A stretch of DNA of 64,000 nucleotides from Chimonanthus salicifolius (Eukaryota > Streptophyta > Magnoliopsida > Laurales > Calycanthaceae), in contig CM023533.1 of the NCBI GenBank assembly GCA_013350335.1, positions 26,022,869 to 26,086,868 on the forward strand, given 5' to 3'. Position numbers and translations under genes: made by a program. This document shows, piece by piece, positions 11,301 to 22,489 of the stretch; positions within the stretch are counted from its first letter, which is position 1; each line of letters starts with the position of its first letter. The notes below the pieces were generated by a model. The model saw only the letters and a program-made list of their open reading frames with translations, was not told the DNA's origin and searched no databases.

Positions 11301-12737
11301 CATGTAGGGGTAGAAATCTCGGTATCAGTCGATATATATATATTTTTTTTTTTACAAAATCCATCGAAATTAGCGATATATATTGGACGTACCATATCGA
11401 CTGATATATAAAGGTTTTAAAAATCGATATATATCGTATCGGCCGATATTTACACTCTTGCTCACATGTAAATTAAAAAAAATTAATAATTCCAAAATGA
11501 TAATGGATAACTATTTCATTCTCAATTATTGCTGTGAACATGCCTCGAAAAAAATAAAAATTAGATAATCTCAAACTTTCAGTTCTCTTCTCCAGTATTC
11601 CCACTTGTTACAGTTGATCTTAGAAAAGATGTTTTAGATTCCTTACACTGTTTTCATATATTTCTGAAATTAGTCTTCCCTTCAACATGAAAATATCTAT
11701 GGCTGCGTAGATGAGAGGGGTGTAAGGGTAATGAGGTGCTATCCCTTATTACCCTTGTTTGGTAATTAAAGATTGAGGATAAAAAATATCAATTTTACCC
11801 TATTTATCCCTTCACTCTCACTTTTTAAAATCATTTTTCAACAAAGGTTATTCATAATTGGTTACCCATCCCTCATTACTTACCCCTAGTTATCCAACCT
11901 TACAAAATTCACCCCTCATCCAAACAAAGCTTATATTATTAAAAAAATCTCTTTTTTTTTTAATTTCCAAAATTACTGATTTTAATTGAATTTTGAGTGG
12001 AGTCAAGTTTCATGCTTCTGCTTTTGAATTATGAATGAGGCAGTCTCTAATTACTTTTGAGTTTTGACATATGGACCGGCATCAACTCCTTAAACACTCA
12101 ATTTGGGCTTGAAGAACTCAGCCAATTTCAAACAAGTTGGGCTCAGGCCCAGGGAAGTCCTAAGCTAGCAACGAATGGCCCACAACGCCTTTAAAAGGCC
12201 TGGACCACAACCGAAATCCAAGCCTGACTAGCAGACAAGATGGACTAGGACAAGCCTTGGGCTGGTTCAATTATCCAACATTTTCATTTTGCAGCTCGTT
12301 GTTTGGAATGGCCAATGACCACCAATCTGAACTCTGGCCAGTGGGCGTCTGCAGCAAATGCTGGTAGAGAAGTTTCAGAAACTGGGGGCGTAAATATCAA
12401 AAAGAAGATTCTAATGCAAAATCTCTTACAGTTTCTTTTCTTTGGCCTTCGAAAACGAAATTTCACAGTAGTCTGCAGCGTAATGGAGTTGAGAGCGCAA
12501 GTCTCGCAGTTCCTGCAATTACCCAACAAAGATGAAACTCAGACTGGCTCGAATTCTCAGAAAAAATTATTCAGTAGAATTGGAGAAAGAGATGGAAATG
12601 TTTTCATGTACCTGAACAGATCTGTGGAAGCGGGAGGAATCTACTGATTCGAGTTTTGGGTCTTGTACTGTTGCAAATTGGAAATCCAGTGCTTCAGATT
12701 TCGGGCCTTCTCGAGAAGAAGACATTGAGTCTTTCAT
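5385..12737 (-). CDS. ABIL: ABI-1-like (ABIL) protein, SCAR/WAVE complex subunit
   Basis: Assembled minus-strand coding exons: 12737-12612, 12512-12430, 11109-10962, 9093-8982, 7911-7875, 7000-6894, 6662-6580 and 5504-5385. All junctions are GT-AG and in phase. They total 816 bp, or 271 aa plus TGA. Plant ABIL proteins are Abi-family subunits of the SCAR/WAVE complex, which activates ARP2/3 actin nucleation at the cell cortex; they lack the animal SH3 domain, as here. The diagnostic Abi core spans residues about 38-140: ELRDLRSQLHYAADYCE, then VLENTKEYICNAVVTVVDHL, then RLFMFKEYTRELELAQLRW. The C-terminus keeps a short basic FLPFLRRSKRV motif. The start chosen is MKDSM just after a GA-rich leader; the frame stays open upstream to 12914, so a longer start is formally possible. 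Exon 5 (37 bp) is the least certain, but skipping it breaks the frame. Which ABIL paralogue this is cannot be settled by eye. Confidence 0.88.
6728..6871 (+). mobile_element. SINE inside ABIL intron 6
   Basis: Main-family SINE with A-box TAGTTCAACTGG, B-box GGTTCGAGTCC, the body CTAACCTTGGTGTGC and a tail of 11 A's ending at 6871. It lies antisense to the host gene. Its T-run (in the gene's orientation) starts about 22 bases after the intron's 5' splice site. It accounts for 144 of the 231 bases of that intron. Confidence 0.75.
8191..8450. mobile_element. MITE with about 80-bp inverted ends, ABIL intron 4
   Basis: The left end (GATCCTCCCACTGG, then TTGTCCATTTTACC, near 8208-8265) is the inverted counterpart of the right end (GGGTAAAATAGACAA, then CCCGTGAGAGGATC, 8384-8441). 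The centre has no coding capacity. A family with TIRs like AGTAGCGATCCTCTCACG is plausible, but I did not see a clear target duplication. Confidence 0.6.
9983..10108 (+). mobile_element. SINE, 5'-truncated, ABIL intron 3
   Basis: It starts near a degraded B-box (GGTTCGTGTCTC), continues with the family body (CTAATCTTGGTGTGCTTTAG), and ends CACACATAAATTC followed by about 19 A's. It is in antisense orientation to the host gene. Confidence 0.65.
11163..11483 (+). mobile_element. SINE interrupted by a MITE, ABIL intron 2
   Basis: The SINE head (TAGTTCAATCGGTCTCTCCC), B-box region (GCGGTTTCAAGCCCC) and body (CTAACCTTGGTGTGCTCTAC) run to 11306. The tail AATTAAAAAAAATT resumes at 11471 after a 154-bp insert with a 10-bp target duplication. 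The two SINE pieces join correctly once the insert and one copy of the duplication are removed. Confidence 0.75.
11307..11460. mobile_element. MITE with 10-bp target duplication
   Basis: It is flanked by perfect copies of CTCACATGTA (11297-11306 and 11461-11470). The ends are imperfect inverted repeats: GGGTAGAAATCTCGGTATC versus the reverse complement of the right end, GTGTAAATATCGGCCGATAC. The centre is rich in CGATATAT. A 10-bp duplication with degenerate TIRs fits a Mutator-like MITE. A partial relative lies at about 21290-21336. Confidence 0.75.
11701..11935. mobile_element. MITE, ABIL intron 2
   Basis: The left end, with ATGAGAGGGGTGTAAGGGTAA, is mirrored by the right end, CACCCCTCATCCAAACAAAGC. 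The interior is made of TTACCC/GGGTAA-rich stretches. A diverged relative sits at 45786-45965 (CACCTCTCATCCAAAAAACA). It is non-coding; the superfamily is not determined. Confidence 0.6.
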
Positions 12738-13208
12738 GGCGCGCTCTCTCTCTCTCACTCTCTCAATATATGGGAGAATAGGAGAGAGAAGAAGATGACA
12801 AGATGTTTCAGTCTCGTGAACTCTGTGTCTCTCTGTTCCTTTCTCTTTTGAAATTAGTGAAAGTAGAATAAGATCGACATCTAAATTCTCAAGTGAGATT
12901 TCTGTGGTCCACAAGTTGGATAATTGGGATACTTTGGTTGTAATTTTTTTTTTAATTAGATAAGCTGTTTATTAAAATTAAACATCTTTTAGAATAACTC
13001 TTGAGGTGATTTTAAATGTCGTTGAAGACTTAGTAATTGTAGATATAATTAAAATAAAGTTAAATTGGATAACAATTTAATTCAAAATTGTCATAAAATT
13101 TCAGAAAAAATAATGAAGATATCATTTTAAATAATTTAATAAATTTCTTTTTTACATTACTTTGTTATAGATTTTGAATATTCTAATAATAATTTATCTT
13201 GATAATAA

Positions 13209-13209
<1 letters not shown>

Positions 13210-13247
<38 letters not shown>
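13210..13247. repeat. (AT)n microsatellite
   Basis: Uninterrupted alternating A/T of about 38 bases, first of three such tracts within 560 bases. Confidence 0.95.
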
Positions 13248-13251
<4 letters not shown>

Positions 13252-13568
13252 GGTCTAGCAAACACTTAAAAAGTCTTAAGTCTAAGTGTTTTAATTTTCT
13301 ATTTTTTTTTATTTGACCGAATGAGATGCAGATCTTGTCAAATGCTTCTGAGAACTAATCAAATGAGATTAGTTAGTGGATGATAATTTTGATAGATGGT
13401 CTTTAAACTCAATTTTTGATAATTTTAAAAGAAAAATGATAGAGGAATCATTGCTTTTATAGTATATATTTGAATTTATTCTTTATTCATTTATCATCGT
13501 CTAAGTAATAGAAAGATTACCCATTATCACTTAGTATTAAAAGCATCCATATCTCTATTATTTTTCTT

Positions 13569-13573
<5 letters not shown>

Positions 13574-13600
<27 letters not shown>
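13574..13600. repeat. (AT)n microsatellite
   Basis: Uninterrupted alternating A/T tract of about 27 bases. Confidence 0.95.
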
Positions 13601-13740
13601 CAAATTATTACAAAATGCATACACTTTGAACCCATCAACATTAGACTTGAGACAATTCTTCATCAGTTATATTAAATATCAATTTTTGAAAAATGATGCC
13701 CTCCTATTTTTTATTAGCGATCAATAGTGAAAATAGACAA

Positions 13741-13743
<3 letters not shown>

Positions 13744-13772
<29 letters not shown>
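13744..13772. repeat. (AT)n microsatellite
   Basis: Uninterrupted alternating A/T tract of about 29 bases. Confidence 0.95.
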
Positions 13773-14404
13773 CTATTATTTTCAGGAATCAATAGCCACA
13801 ATATAATAGGGAATTGATTTAGACAGCAACACAGGTACTAAAATTGGGCATTGCGTTCATTTTGACTTTTATTTTAACACAACAAATTAATAATTTTTTT
13901 TCTATTTTATTCATTTACTTTTTCAATTTATCGTAATAAAATGAATTCAATGCTCAATTTTAATAAAAGCTGATGCTTATATTCAAAAAATTTATATACC
14001 CATGTCAAATAAGCATTGCTGTAAATGGACATAATCATGTCCATTTCAAATCCAAGAGAAGAGACCACTAACCCCTTTTCCCAAACAGAGGATATTGGAA
14101 AAGGTCGACGTGGCACAAAAGCTAGTCGGTAGACGTATTCACGGGCAATTAATAGAATTGGAATATTTTTTTGTCTCTATACTCCTGCGTCAATTAGCTT
14201 CTTGAGCAACTTCTGCATTCTTGTGTCTTCTTGTCTACTCTTACCTTCTTCCAGGAAATGCATAGGGCACTTGGATCAGCCAAAAAATTTAGAGAAATCA
14301 ATAGGTGATTTTGCTAATCTGGAGATTATGATGGAAGTAGAAGTTGACACAGGTACAAGTGATGACTTTAATCACCTATATTGAAATAGAAGACAATTTT
14401 AACT

Positions 14405-14563
14405 TGACAAGTCCTAGGGACAGATACAAGTCTCACAATTCCACACACACCGGGTAAACAACTACGGAGAATGTCCCGTTAGAGTTAAGCGTGAATCGAA
14501 CTCAACACTTCACTTCATGAGACGGACACTTTGACCGTCAGATCAACTCCTCGAAGTTGAGTG
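14405..14563 (-). mobile_element. SINE-like retroposon, minus strand
   Basis: On the minus strand, a tRNA-like head (GGAGTTGATCTGACGGTCAA) is followed by a B-box-like GAGTTCGATTC, and then a body with GTTTACCCGGTGTGTGTGG. It differs in sequence from the main SINE family. No A-tail or clear target duplication was seen. Confidence 0.5.
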
Positions 14564-15639
14564 AATACATATTTTCTCCGAATAATTTTGTACTTCTGTT
14601 TAATAATTCGATCCAAACAGACTCCAACAAGTAAGGCCGACTGCAGTCATTTGTATCAAAACTAAACAGTGATTTTGATTTCAAGAATAGAATTAAATGG
14701 GTACTTAATTTTTTTAAACAAATATAGACTTAGAAGTAACATGAGCGGCAAAAGAGTACTGCTACCCAGAGTTTTAACCTGGCAGAGCTCACTCTGAATA
14801 GGACAGATCTAAAGTTGTCATCCATCAGAACATTTTTTACCATATGATCTGTGACCTGAAAATGATTAACAAAGAAAATAACAGCAATATCTAACTTTTG
14901 ATGACAATAATCATGCAATCCAGGTAAATATATAATATTTGGAGATAAGGAGTACTGTACGACCCTACCTTTGTCAAATGCTCCTAGTTGCAATAATAGA
15001 GTAGTGTGGTGAAGTCATGTTAGCACCAGAAATAAATAAATAGTGGCTGCTGAAAGCAATCAGATAGTGCACCCTTCTAACAGTAGCTAAGCAGCCTTAC
15101 AATCGCTTTGCCTGTCAGGTGCAAAAGACTAGAATTGCCTTTCGAGTGATTCAAAAGGACATGTATTACACTGGGTATCTCGTAGTTTTCTATACGGGTA
15201 ATTTTTTTAAAAAAAGAAAAGACATGTATTTATGTAGTGAGAAAGAGGTAGAAGTCTCTCTTATAACATCTTGTTTAGTAATAGTTTGATTAGAGAGAAA
15301 TGATAAAGGTAATTGATGATATTTGTGGTCATATTTTCTCCCTAGAGGTAAAAGAATTCTACCCCTTTGGTAAAAACTTAATTCCCTTACTTTGTAGCTC
15401 CCATTCTTTGTACAGTCAAAAGATCCCTCGTTGAGGATCCCCCACGTAGCTGAGAATGTAAAAGCATTCTATAAAAACTTTCCCCCATCCGAATGCATCT
15501 TTAGTCTGTGACTTCCCCACATCGACTCCAGTGTCTGTCACTGGGATCCATTTGGGACGGTCAAAAGTACTCCTAAAGCCTTAACATTTGCACCCGAGAA
15601 ACAATAACAAAGAACATCAAAAAGTTGTGCATAGATATC

Positions 15640-15812
15640 GTAGTCAAGTATGGGAGATATAAAGTGAACAAAAGTCCCACATCAATTAATTTGTAAAATC
15701 AATTATTCTTTGTAATACTTGACGCATCCTTCTCTCGATAGCTAACTTTTAAGAGTAAGTTCTAGTTGAAGAATGTTATCAAGTCATGATTTTCTAATAT
15801 GGTATCATAACA
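15640..15812 (+). mobile_element. LTR retrotransposon relic with primer-binding-site remnant
   Basis: AAAAGTCCCACATCAAT at about 15673 is a motif common near the start of plant copia-type and TRIM LTRs. About 120 bases later comes TATGGTATCATAAC, a degraded form of the initiator-Met-tRNA primer binding site (TGGTATCAGAGC). No internal coding domain follows. The 5' boundary is a guess. Confidence 0.5.
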
Positions 15813-17629
15813 TATTCTTCGTGCAACCACAGAACGCAGCAGCATGTGAAGGCAGATGTGAGTGGTGGGTTTTTGAAAAGGGGATGTAGAAAGAAAGGAT
15901 ACTGTTTATATCCCACTTGTATAATTCAGCGTAGTCCCCATGTACTGAAGTTTTATTATAATTTTTGTACCTTTGTGCATTTTGTCGGTAACACAACACC
16001 TCTGTTACTGTTTCCAAAAACAAATTCACACAGATAGATTCAAAAGGGACACTGAAAGCATATCAATATCAGATGAATGAGAGAATAGCTGTAAAGAATA
16101 TATCATGCTGTCACATTTTCAATGGATTCCTCATATCACACACTTACACTGTCAATATTCTAAATTTTTAATGATTCACGAGTAAAAAGAACCCCAGCTG
16201 ACTATAAGAGGCCAAAAATGGGTCCATGTGGCATTTATAACTTGATGGAGTTTCAGCACAGAAGAACAAAAGCACAGAAGAATAAAACAGTACATACGAG
16301 AGATGAATTTAAAGAATTTGTTTACATCCTAAGGTGGATGGATATTCCAACAATAGGACTCCAAGAACAGGTTCTTCCTAATCTTAGCAGGAAGTTTTAG
16401 CTGCAGAGTTCTACTCTGATACAGTAATGGAAGCCCATCATCTTACCTCCCAATTTTTTTTTTTTTTTAAATACCATTATTTTGTCATTTCCACTACCAG
16501 GAAACTAGAGGAACAATAGACAATGCAGTATCCATGAACAGCATCTTGTACAGGGCTTATGGTTTGACCCATCATCACAATTTTTATTCTGTGAAATTTT
16601 CTTACAGTACTCAGATAAAATTCTGATAAATTGAAAATATCTTGCTATTACCTTTTCCCAATAATGTTTTAATAATGATATTTGTGAAAATGATTTTGTC
16701 CATCCATCTGTTTCATCCTATCAGACATCATGGGTGGGGATGCTCTTGAAATCTTCGTGTTTGGAAGATGCTAACATCTGATGCTTGGCCTACAATTAGA
16801 TATACGCTGTGAAAAACAGGTCAGAGGTTGGACACATGGGATCTTTCATTCAGGAGACTTAGAACACACTCATCATCACGAGGACTGAAGTAATAATCCC
16901 AATTGCATAACCACTTAACCCGCATAGGGCAAATCAGTGTACTGTAAAATAACTCATTCATAAGCTTTTCCATCTCAGGTGTTATTTCATAGAAAATTAT
17001 CCATTGAGATCTTTTCAAATGAGATCTTATTAAGCCCTGTCACCATCTCAGAGAGAGATCGAGACGGAGACAGAGTTATTTCACCTAGTATTTTATTGAA
17101 GGCCCATATTTAGAGTCTTTGTCCCCTCACCCAATATTAGTCTTTATTGGTAAGGACCCCTCAAAAGCCCTGGAGGAAATTATAGAACCTTAATTACACA
17201 CCAAAAACCAAATTCTTTCTTATGGAAAAATGATGATGGCAAAGCTGCCAACAAGAGAGTTGAGGAATGTTTTTCCTAATGTTGAAAATGAATGCAACAA
17301 ATTAGATATAATTTGGCATTATTATTTTTTCTAGGTAGTAGGTGGAGAAGATATGAAATTTTGGAGTTATTTTGGGAATACAAATTTAAGCAAGGAAAAG
17401 GAAATCATAGGTAGGAAAGAGATAACAGTCGTATATTTTGTTCATTCCTTTCCAGAATTGTGCAAGAGAGCACTACAATGAATTGAATCCTACAAGATTA
17501 AACATGGAACCAAGGAGGATAAGGATCAGCCTGATCACATCTAAGTTCCTCTCCATCTTGAATGGGTTTAAACTTAGTGTTGATGTCTCATGTCTTTCTT
17601 ATGGTCAGGGAATACTGCTGGGGGAAAAA

Positions 17630-17762
17630 TTAGATACCCAGAAGGGCCCATCTTGGCTGGTCCATTGCCTCCTTGGAGAAGGGAGGGAGGTGGGGGGAAG
17701 AATAATTAGATACCTAGAAGGTTCCATCTTGGCTGGTCCATTGCAAACTTGGAGAAGGGCCA
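17630..17762. repeat. Imperfect two-copy tandem repeat, about 76 bp
   Basis: The segment starting TTAGATACCCAGAAGG and containing CATCTTGGCTGGTCCATTGC is repeated starting at about 17706, with scattered differences and a G-rich spacer. It is more GC-rich than its surroundings. I do not recognise the element. Confidence 0.7.
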
Positions 17763-18723
17763 TGGCTTCTGCATCAAATTGAGTCAGGTTCAGGTTAAAA
17801 TTAATGGGCCTGCTACAGCAAAGTCTTGATTGAAGTTCCAAAAATTGGAAACTTTGGGTCAGATCTCCATAGGTGCCTAATTGAGTCATATTTTTTGACC
17901 GATTTTGGGCTAGACTTGTCTGGGTCAAGTCTAGTCTGACCTAGGTTTTTGGACTATAATCCAAATGTGTTCCATTGGTAGCCTGTCTTGATACGTTCCT
18001 ACTTTGAATTTCCATCCACACATTGATTTTCTCCCTTCGCATCCTTCCCTTTTCCTAGAATGCATTGTCAACGAATGGCTTTCTCTGTGGCTAATATGAC
18101 ACTTATCATTCAGGTCTCTTCAAATGGTATTGATAGGACCTGATTCAATTACAGCATACCCTTTTTCTCATTTTATTCCCTTTACTCATTCTTGACATAT
18201 GAATTTTGATATTCTACCTTATAGTCTAGGACTTCAGCTTTAGGTGAAAAGGTCAATTGTATCAACAGTAAAGTTTAGAGGGCGTGGGGGTGTAGAATGT
18301 GGGTATAGTGAGAATACAGGAGTATATCCTTAGCTATGGGCTGTATGATTCATTCACATGTTCTACTTGTACTTGCTTATTTTTCCTTTATTAAATAAAA
18401 TTGACTACCATTTTCTAAGACTAGGACATCCAGAATAATTTTCACGATCCCATAAGATAAATGATTTTTATAGGATGAAATAAATGACTTTGATGATGAG
18501 AATGCTAGTAGATTATCTAATTATATTGGTGTTAAACCAATTTGAAATAATAAAATCAAATAAGCATGAAATAAAGCATTTGGCTCCTGCCACGAATCCT
18601 AACCTCTATATTGATAATAATTTACATTGTAAACTGTAGAAGAAGACAACATACTTTTAAAGGACACGAGTAGAACTCATATTTAAAAATCGACTATTAA
18701 GGAGAGGGAAATCATGTGCTTAT

Positions 18724-19064
18724 TGTTAGAAATTAAGATGCAAAACACAATCACACAAGCAATCAACACAAGAGAACACCGAGATTTTACGTGGTTCACC
18801 TGAAGGTTACGTCCACGAAGCGTTTTGCTCAATTCCATTATAAAAAAGATGAAATGGGTGCCACAAGCTTCATAGTCTCTCCTCTCTCTCTCTTGCTTAG
18901 AAAAGTCCCCAACATAACTAACCTTAGAGAGAAAATATGCCCTTATATATACTGGGCATACAATAAAGGACTTGGGCCTGTTGGCCCCAACTTAGGCCTT
19001 GGGCATACAATAAAGGACTTGGGCCTGTTGGCCCCAACTTAGGCCTTTTGAGCCAAATCCAACA
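18724..19064. mobile_element. Solo LTR nested in the TRIM
   Basis: A 341-bp TGTTAG...CCAACA element is bounded by a 5-bp target duplication CTTAT (18719-18723 and 19065-19069). It contains the ACGTGGTTCACC motif often seen in plant copia LTRs read in one orientation. It also contains a perfect 47-bp tandem duplication. Removing it restores alignment of the host LTR to its partner LTR. No internal domain remains, as expected after LTR-LTR recombination. Confidence 0.8.
18954..19047. repeat. Perfect 47-bp tandem duplication
   Basis: The unit beginning GGGCATACAATAAAGGACTT occupies 18954-19000 and is repeated without change at 19001-19047, inside the solo LTR. Perfect identity implies a recent duplication. 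Confidence 0.9.
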
Positions 19065-21284
19065 CTTATAAACTCTAAAATCCAAAGGTCCACTAGTGAT
19101 GTGGGACTTTGCTAACACTCACCCTCCAAATAGGGTTGGAAATATGAATTCGACACATCCATGTAGTATCCCTGCTCTGATACCATGTTAAAACACATGA
19201 GAAAAACTTATTTTTAAAAATCGACTATTAAGAGGACAGAACTTATGTGCTTACATACCCGTAACCCAAAGGTCCACTAGCGAGTGAGCATTTGCTAACA
19301 TATACCTCTTAGACCGAAGATCTCAAGCAGGGAAGCATTTGGAAAGGAATGAAACGTGCACCAACAACAGCTGCAGGTCAGACTTAAGTTCCAATGGAGC
19401 ATATCGTCGAACAGTTGGTGGGTATTGGAATATGTAGTGCAGCTGAAAATTAAATATACATTCCAGTATTCAAGGATTGGAATTCCAATTTTACTGCATG
19501 AATATCAAGTAAAGAGGCGAACATGATGTGAAGAACAAATAAAAAGTAGTACTTTCATTCATCTTACTTTATCCAACCGGCGAGGTTCACGAGGTTTGAA
19601 TTCGACTGGTCCATCTTGTTTATTCAAGTTGAACGAGTGAAATGAATCTGTATTTTTCAAATTTGGGCTCATTCACGTAGAGTTGATTGATAAATTTATT
19701 CATAAATTATTGAGTTGGTTAGGTTAAGTTGAGATGTTCATTCAAAATTTCCAACTCAAACTGACCTTTTATTAAATAATAATGATAATAACATTGTACT
19801 GTTCTATTCATTAAACAGGTCAATGCACTATATTTATGGTCTGAAATATGTATGAGTCAGGTTCGAGTCAAGTGGTAGATTTACACACAAATCTATTGCA
19901 GACTGAGTTCAATTAGAATGATTAATTCATTTCAACTATCAATTCAAATCTCACTGCAGCAGCTTAAAAGATGGAGTTGGGTTTCTCGACTGGTAGACTC
20001 GATGGGGGGCAGAGATTTTAAAAATGGACCGTGTCGTTCTCTCTACTACTTTAAAAAAAAAAAAAAAAAATACTTGTGTATTTTTTCTATTTTCTGAATT
20101 AAAAAAAAATCAAAAAATGAAAACCCTATCTTGTTGCTAATTGATATCTAGTTGGTCAATAATATATTTATTTATTTTATAAAAATTTTATTCCTTATAA
20201 ATGTCAATTATCAGTTTTTAAGTATTTATGAAATTACATATAATTTTTTGGATATTTTAAAATTAGAAATTTATTTCAAATATTTTTATTTTTAAGAAAT
20301 GTCATTTGACTTCCTTTTATTTTCATTAGAAGTGTCCCTTAATTTAAAGAGTTGTGCCATCCTAAGTAGAGTAACCCTGAATTATGTAAAAGAGTATGGG
20401 ATTAAATGGCTTTTTAAATAGTTTATCTTGATGGATTTTTAATTATATGGACTCTAATGATTCTCTGCTCATGGTTAGAAAGGTTGTATAATGGAAGAAT
20501 CTTTAAAATATTCTAGAACTTTAACCTGTTAATTAAATATAATGTTCTCATAATTTTTTTATGCTGAAATTATTTCAACATTAAAAAAAAATTGCACAAA
20601 GGAAATAGAACATTTTTTTCTCCCTCCATGTATCTTTTAAACTCATTTTTCATTATTAGAGAGGATAACTACAAAAGAAAATTAGTATTTTGTCACACCA
20701 ATGGCTTACAATCTTTTTATTAGATGATTCTTTTTACAATTCAATCTCGAAATTATATATTAATGTGATATTTTTTTAACATGCATAAGAAATTTTTGAA
20801 GAAAATCACACTAAGAAGAGAAAAAATGTTAACATATTCTTTTATATCTCAATATACAAGACTCGTGATTTGTCTCATAATTTATATAATAGGACACTTA
20901 GATTAAAACTAATAGATAACACTTTAAGTTAAATGCAACATTATATGTCATATAATAAGGTTTGTGGCTTTAGGGCACATGATTAGAGAATGATATTGTC
21001 CCATTTCACTGGGGAAAATCCACATTTTATTTATAAATGAATCAAATTAGTTTATTTTTCAAATAATAACTGGTATAATCTATGATCAAAATTAAGGCTC
21101 AAGTTAATATGAAAAAACATGATAAAAGGATCATATAATCAATACATTTGACAGAAACACATACGGCAATTGCTAAAGATCAAAAGAGATAAAAGAATTT
21201 ATTATTGACTGAAACACATTAGGCAATTGCTAAAGATCAAAGAGAAAAAGCATGATCCACCAAGGGTGTCCTCTTTTTTTTTTT

Positions 21285-21336
21285 TTTTTTAAAAAAGGCC
21301 GATATGATATGTATCGACCGATATTTGTACCCCTGT
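21285..21336. mobile_element. Fragment of the CGATAT MITE family
   Basis: GGCCGATATGATATGTATCG followed by ACCGATATTTGTACCCC matches the end of the element at 11307-11460. The opposite end is not present; a poly-T/poly-A tract adjoins it. Confidence 0.5.
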
Positions 21337-22479
21337 GATTCACAGTTCCACATATGTTTAGAGGCTTTTTAATAAAGCTCCAAATGGGTTTTTAGGGAAA
21401 AAGCAAACAAAAATCCCATGTTATCAAAGCCGGAACAAATAACGGTCGAACCGACGGTTCGGTCAAGGTTAGAAAACTGTTTCCAACTAAAAAAAAATAA
21501 AAAATTGAAACTGAAACAATGAGGTGCGATGCATTTCCTAGATCTTGTGCCCTAATTATAAAATTTCTTTCTACTCCTTTAGAGTGCAGATACTTTTAAA
21601 GTCCTTATCCCTAAGAGGATATTTTTAAAGTCATTTAAAACATTTATAATTTTTAAAAAACTCTCTATATAAAACTAATAGTTCATTTGATCTCATCCAT
21701 TTTTAAAAGACTTTATGTGATTCTAATATAAATGAGACAATTATTTTGGAACAATCTCAAAATTTATATAAGACAACTAAATTAGGATCGAGGGAAGTAT
21801 AATTTTATAGGTCACTTTTATTTTAATATTTTAAATTATTGTAAAGTACTCTCCTAAAGAAAACAAAATCTCCTGCACATTAATGTATAGTATTATCTTT
21901 ATTTGAACATGAGATCTACATAATTCTAAAAAATAGTAGAGAATTAGAAGATATTTATATTTTTAATAAAAAACACTAATATACTTTTTCAATAATTAGA
22001 TGATAATAAATAAATAACAAAGTAAAATTAATATATTTTATTATTAAAAATATCAATATTTTTATTAAATTTAAATTAAAAAATCACATTATTGGATCAA
22101 ATGATGCCACATTTTTTCATCCAAAAGATTCAACTTTAAAGTACAATCATTATATATAAATTAATTCAATTCAAAAGTCTGAATTTTCAATGAGTAATTC
22201 CTTTAATTCCTTTAAAAGGGACCATCATGGGCCTCTTAACACGTGTATGGTGGAGAAGGTGCCAGAAGAAACGCACTGTCCACCAAGCTTCACTTTTTTA
22301 AAAGCAGCACTGACGCATATATGGACGGCGATGCCCCCACTCACCACTCTCTAATTCCGATTAAATTCGTGCCTTCTTGCGTGCGGAAACTAACCCTCTT
22401 CTCTTTGTCTCTATTTCCGAACGTGTTTTTTTTAAGAAAATCAATAAATCCAAAGTTTTAATTATAATTTAAAGCGACA

Positions 22480-22489
22480 TATAAATATA
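22480..22489 (+). promoter_or_regulatory. Candidate TATA box for the TOL gene
   Basis: TATAAATATA lies about 380 bases before the TOL start codon, just upstream of a less AT-rich stretch that looks like a 5' leader (pyrimidine-rich, with AGATTTCTAGGG). No transcript evidence is available, so this is a positional inference in an AT-rich region. Confidence 0.3.

Larger units (their letters stand above)
18655..19300 (-). mobile_element. TRIM (miniature LTR retrotransposon), minus strand
   Basis: Two related LTRs flank a 68-bp interior. The 5' LTR (minus strand) is 19300-19186, TGTTAGC...TTAACA, about 115 bp. The primer-binding site, the reverse complement of GCTCTGATACCA (19174-19185), abuts it exactly and reads TGGTATCAGAGC. 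A purine tract, GGAGGGTGAG, precedes the 3' LTR, which is split in two pieces (19117-19070 and 18723-18655, 117 bp in total) by a solo LTR. There is no gag or pol coding sequence. The LTR pair is visibly diverged, so the insertion is not recent. The lower end begins TT instead of TG, so that edge is less certain. Confidence 0.8.

Noticed and set aside
12567..12914. Longer N-terminus for ABIL starting at 12914
   Set aside because: The frame is open, but it translates a GA-repeat leader (RVRERERA). The downstream MKDSM gives a normal ABIL-sized start. A longer start cannot be excluded without transcripts.
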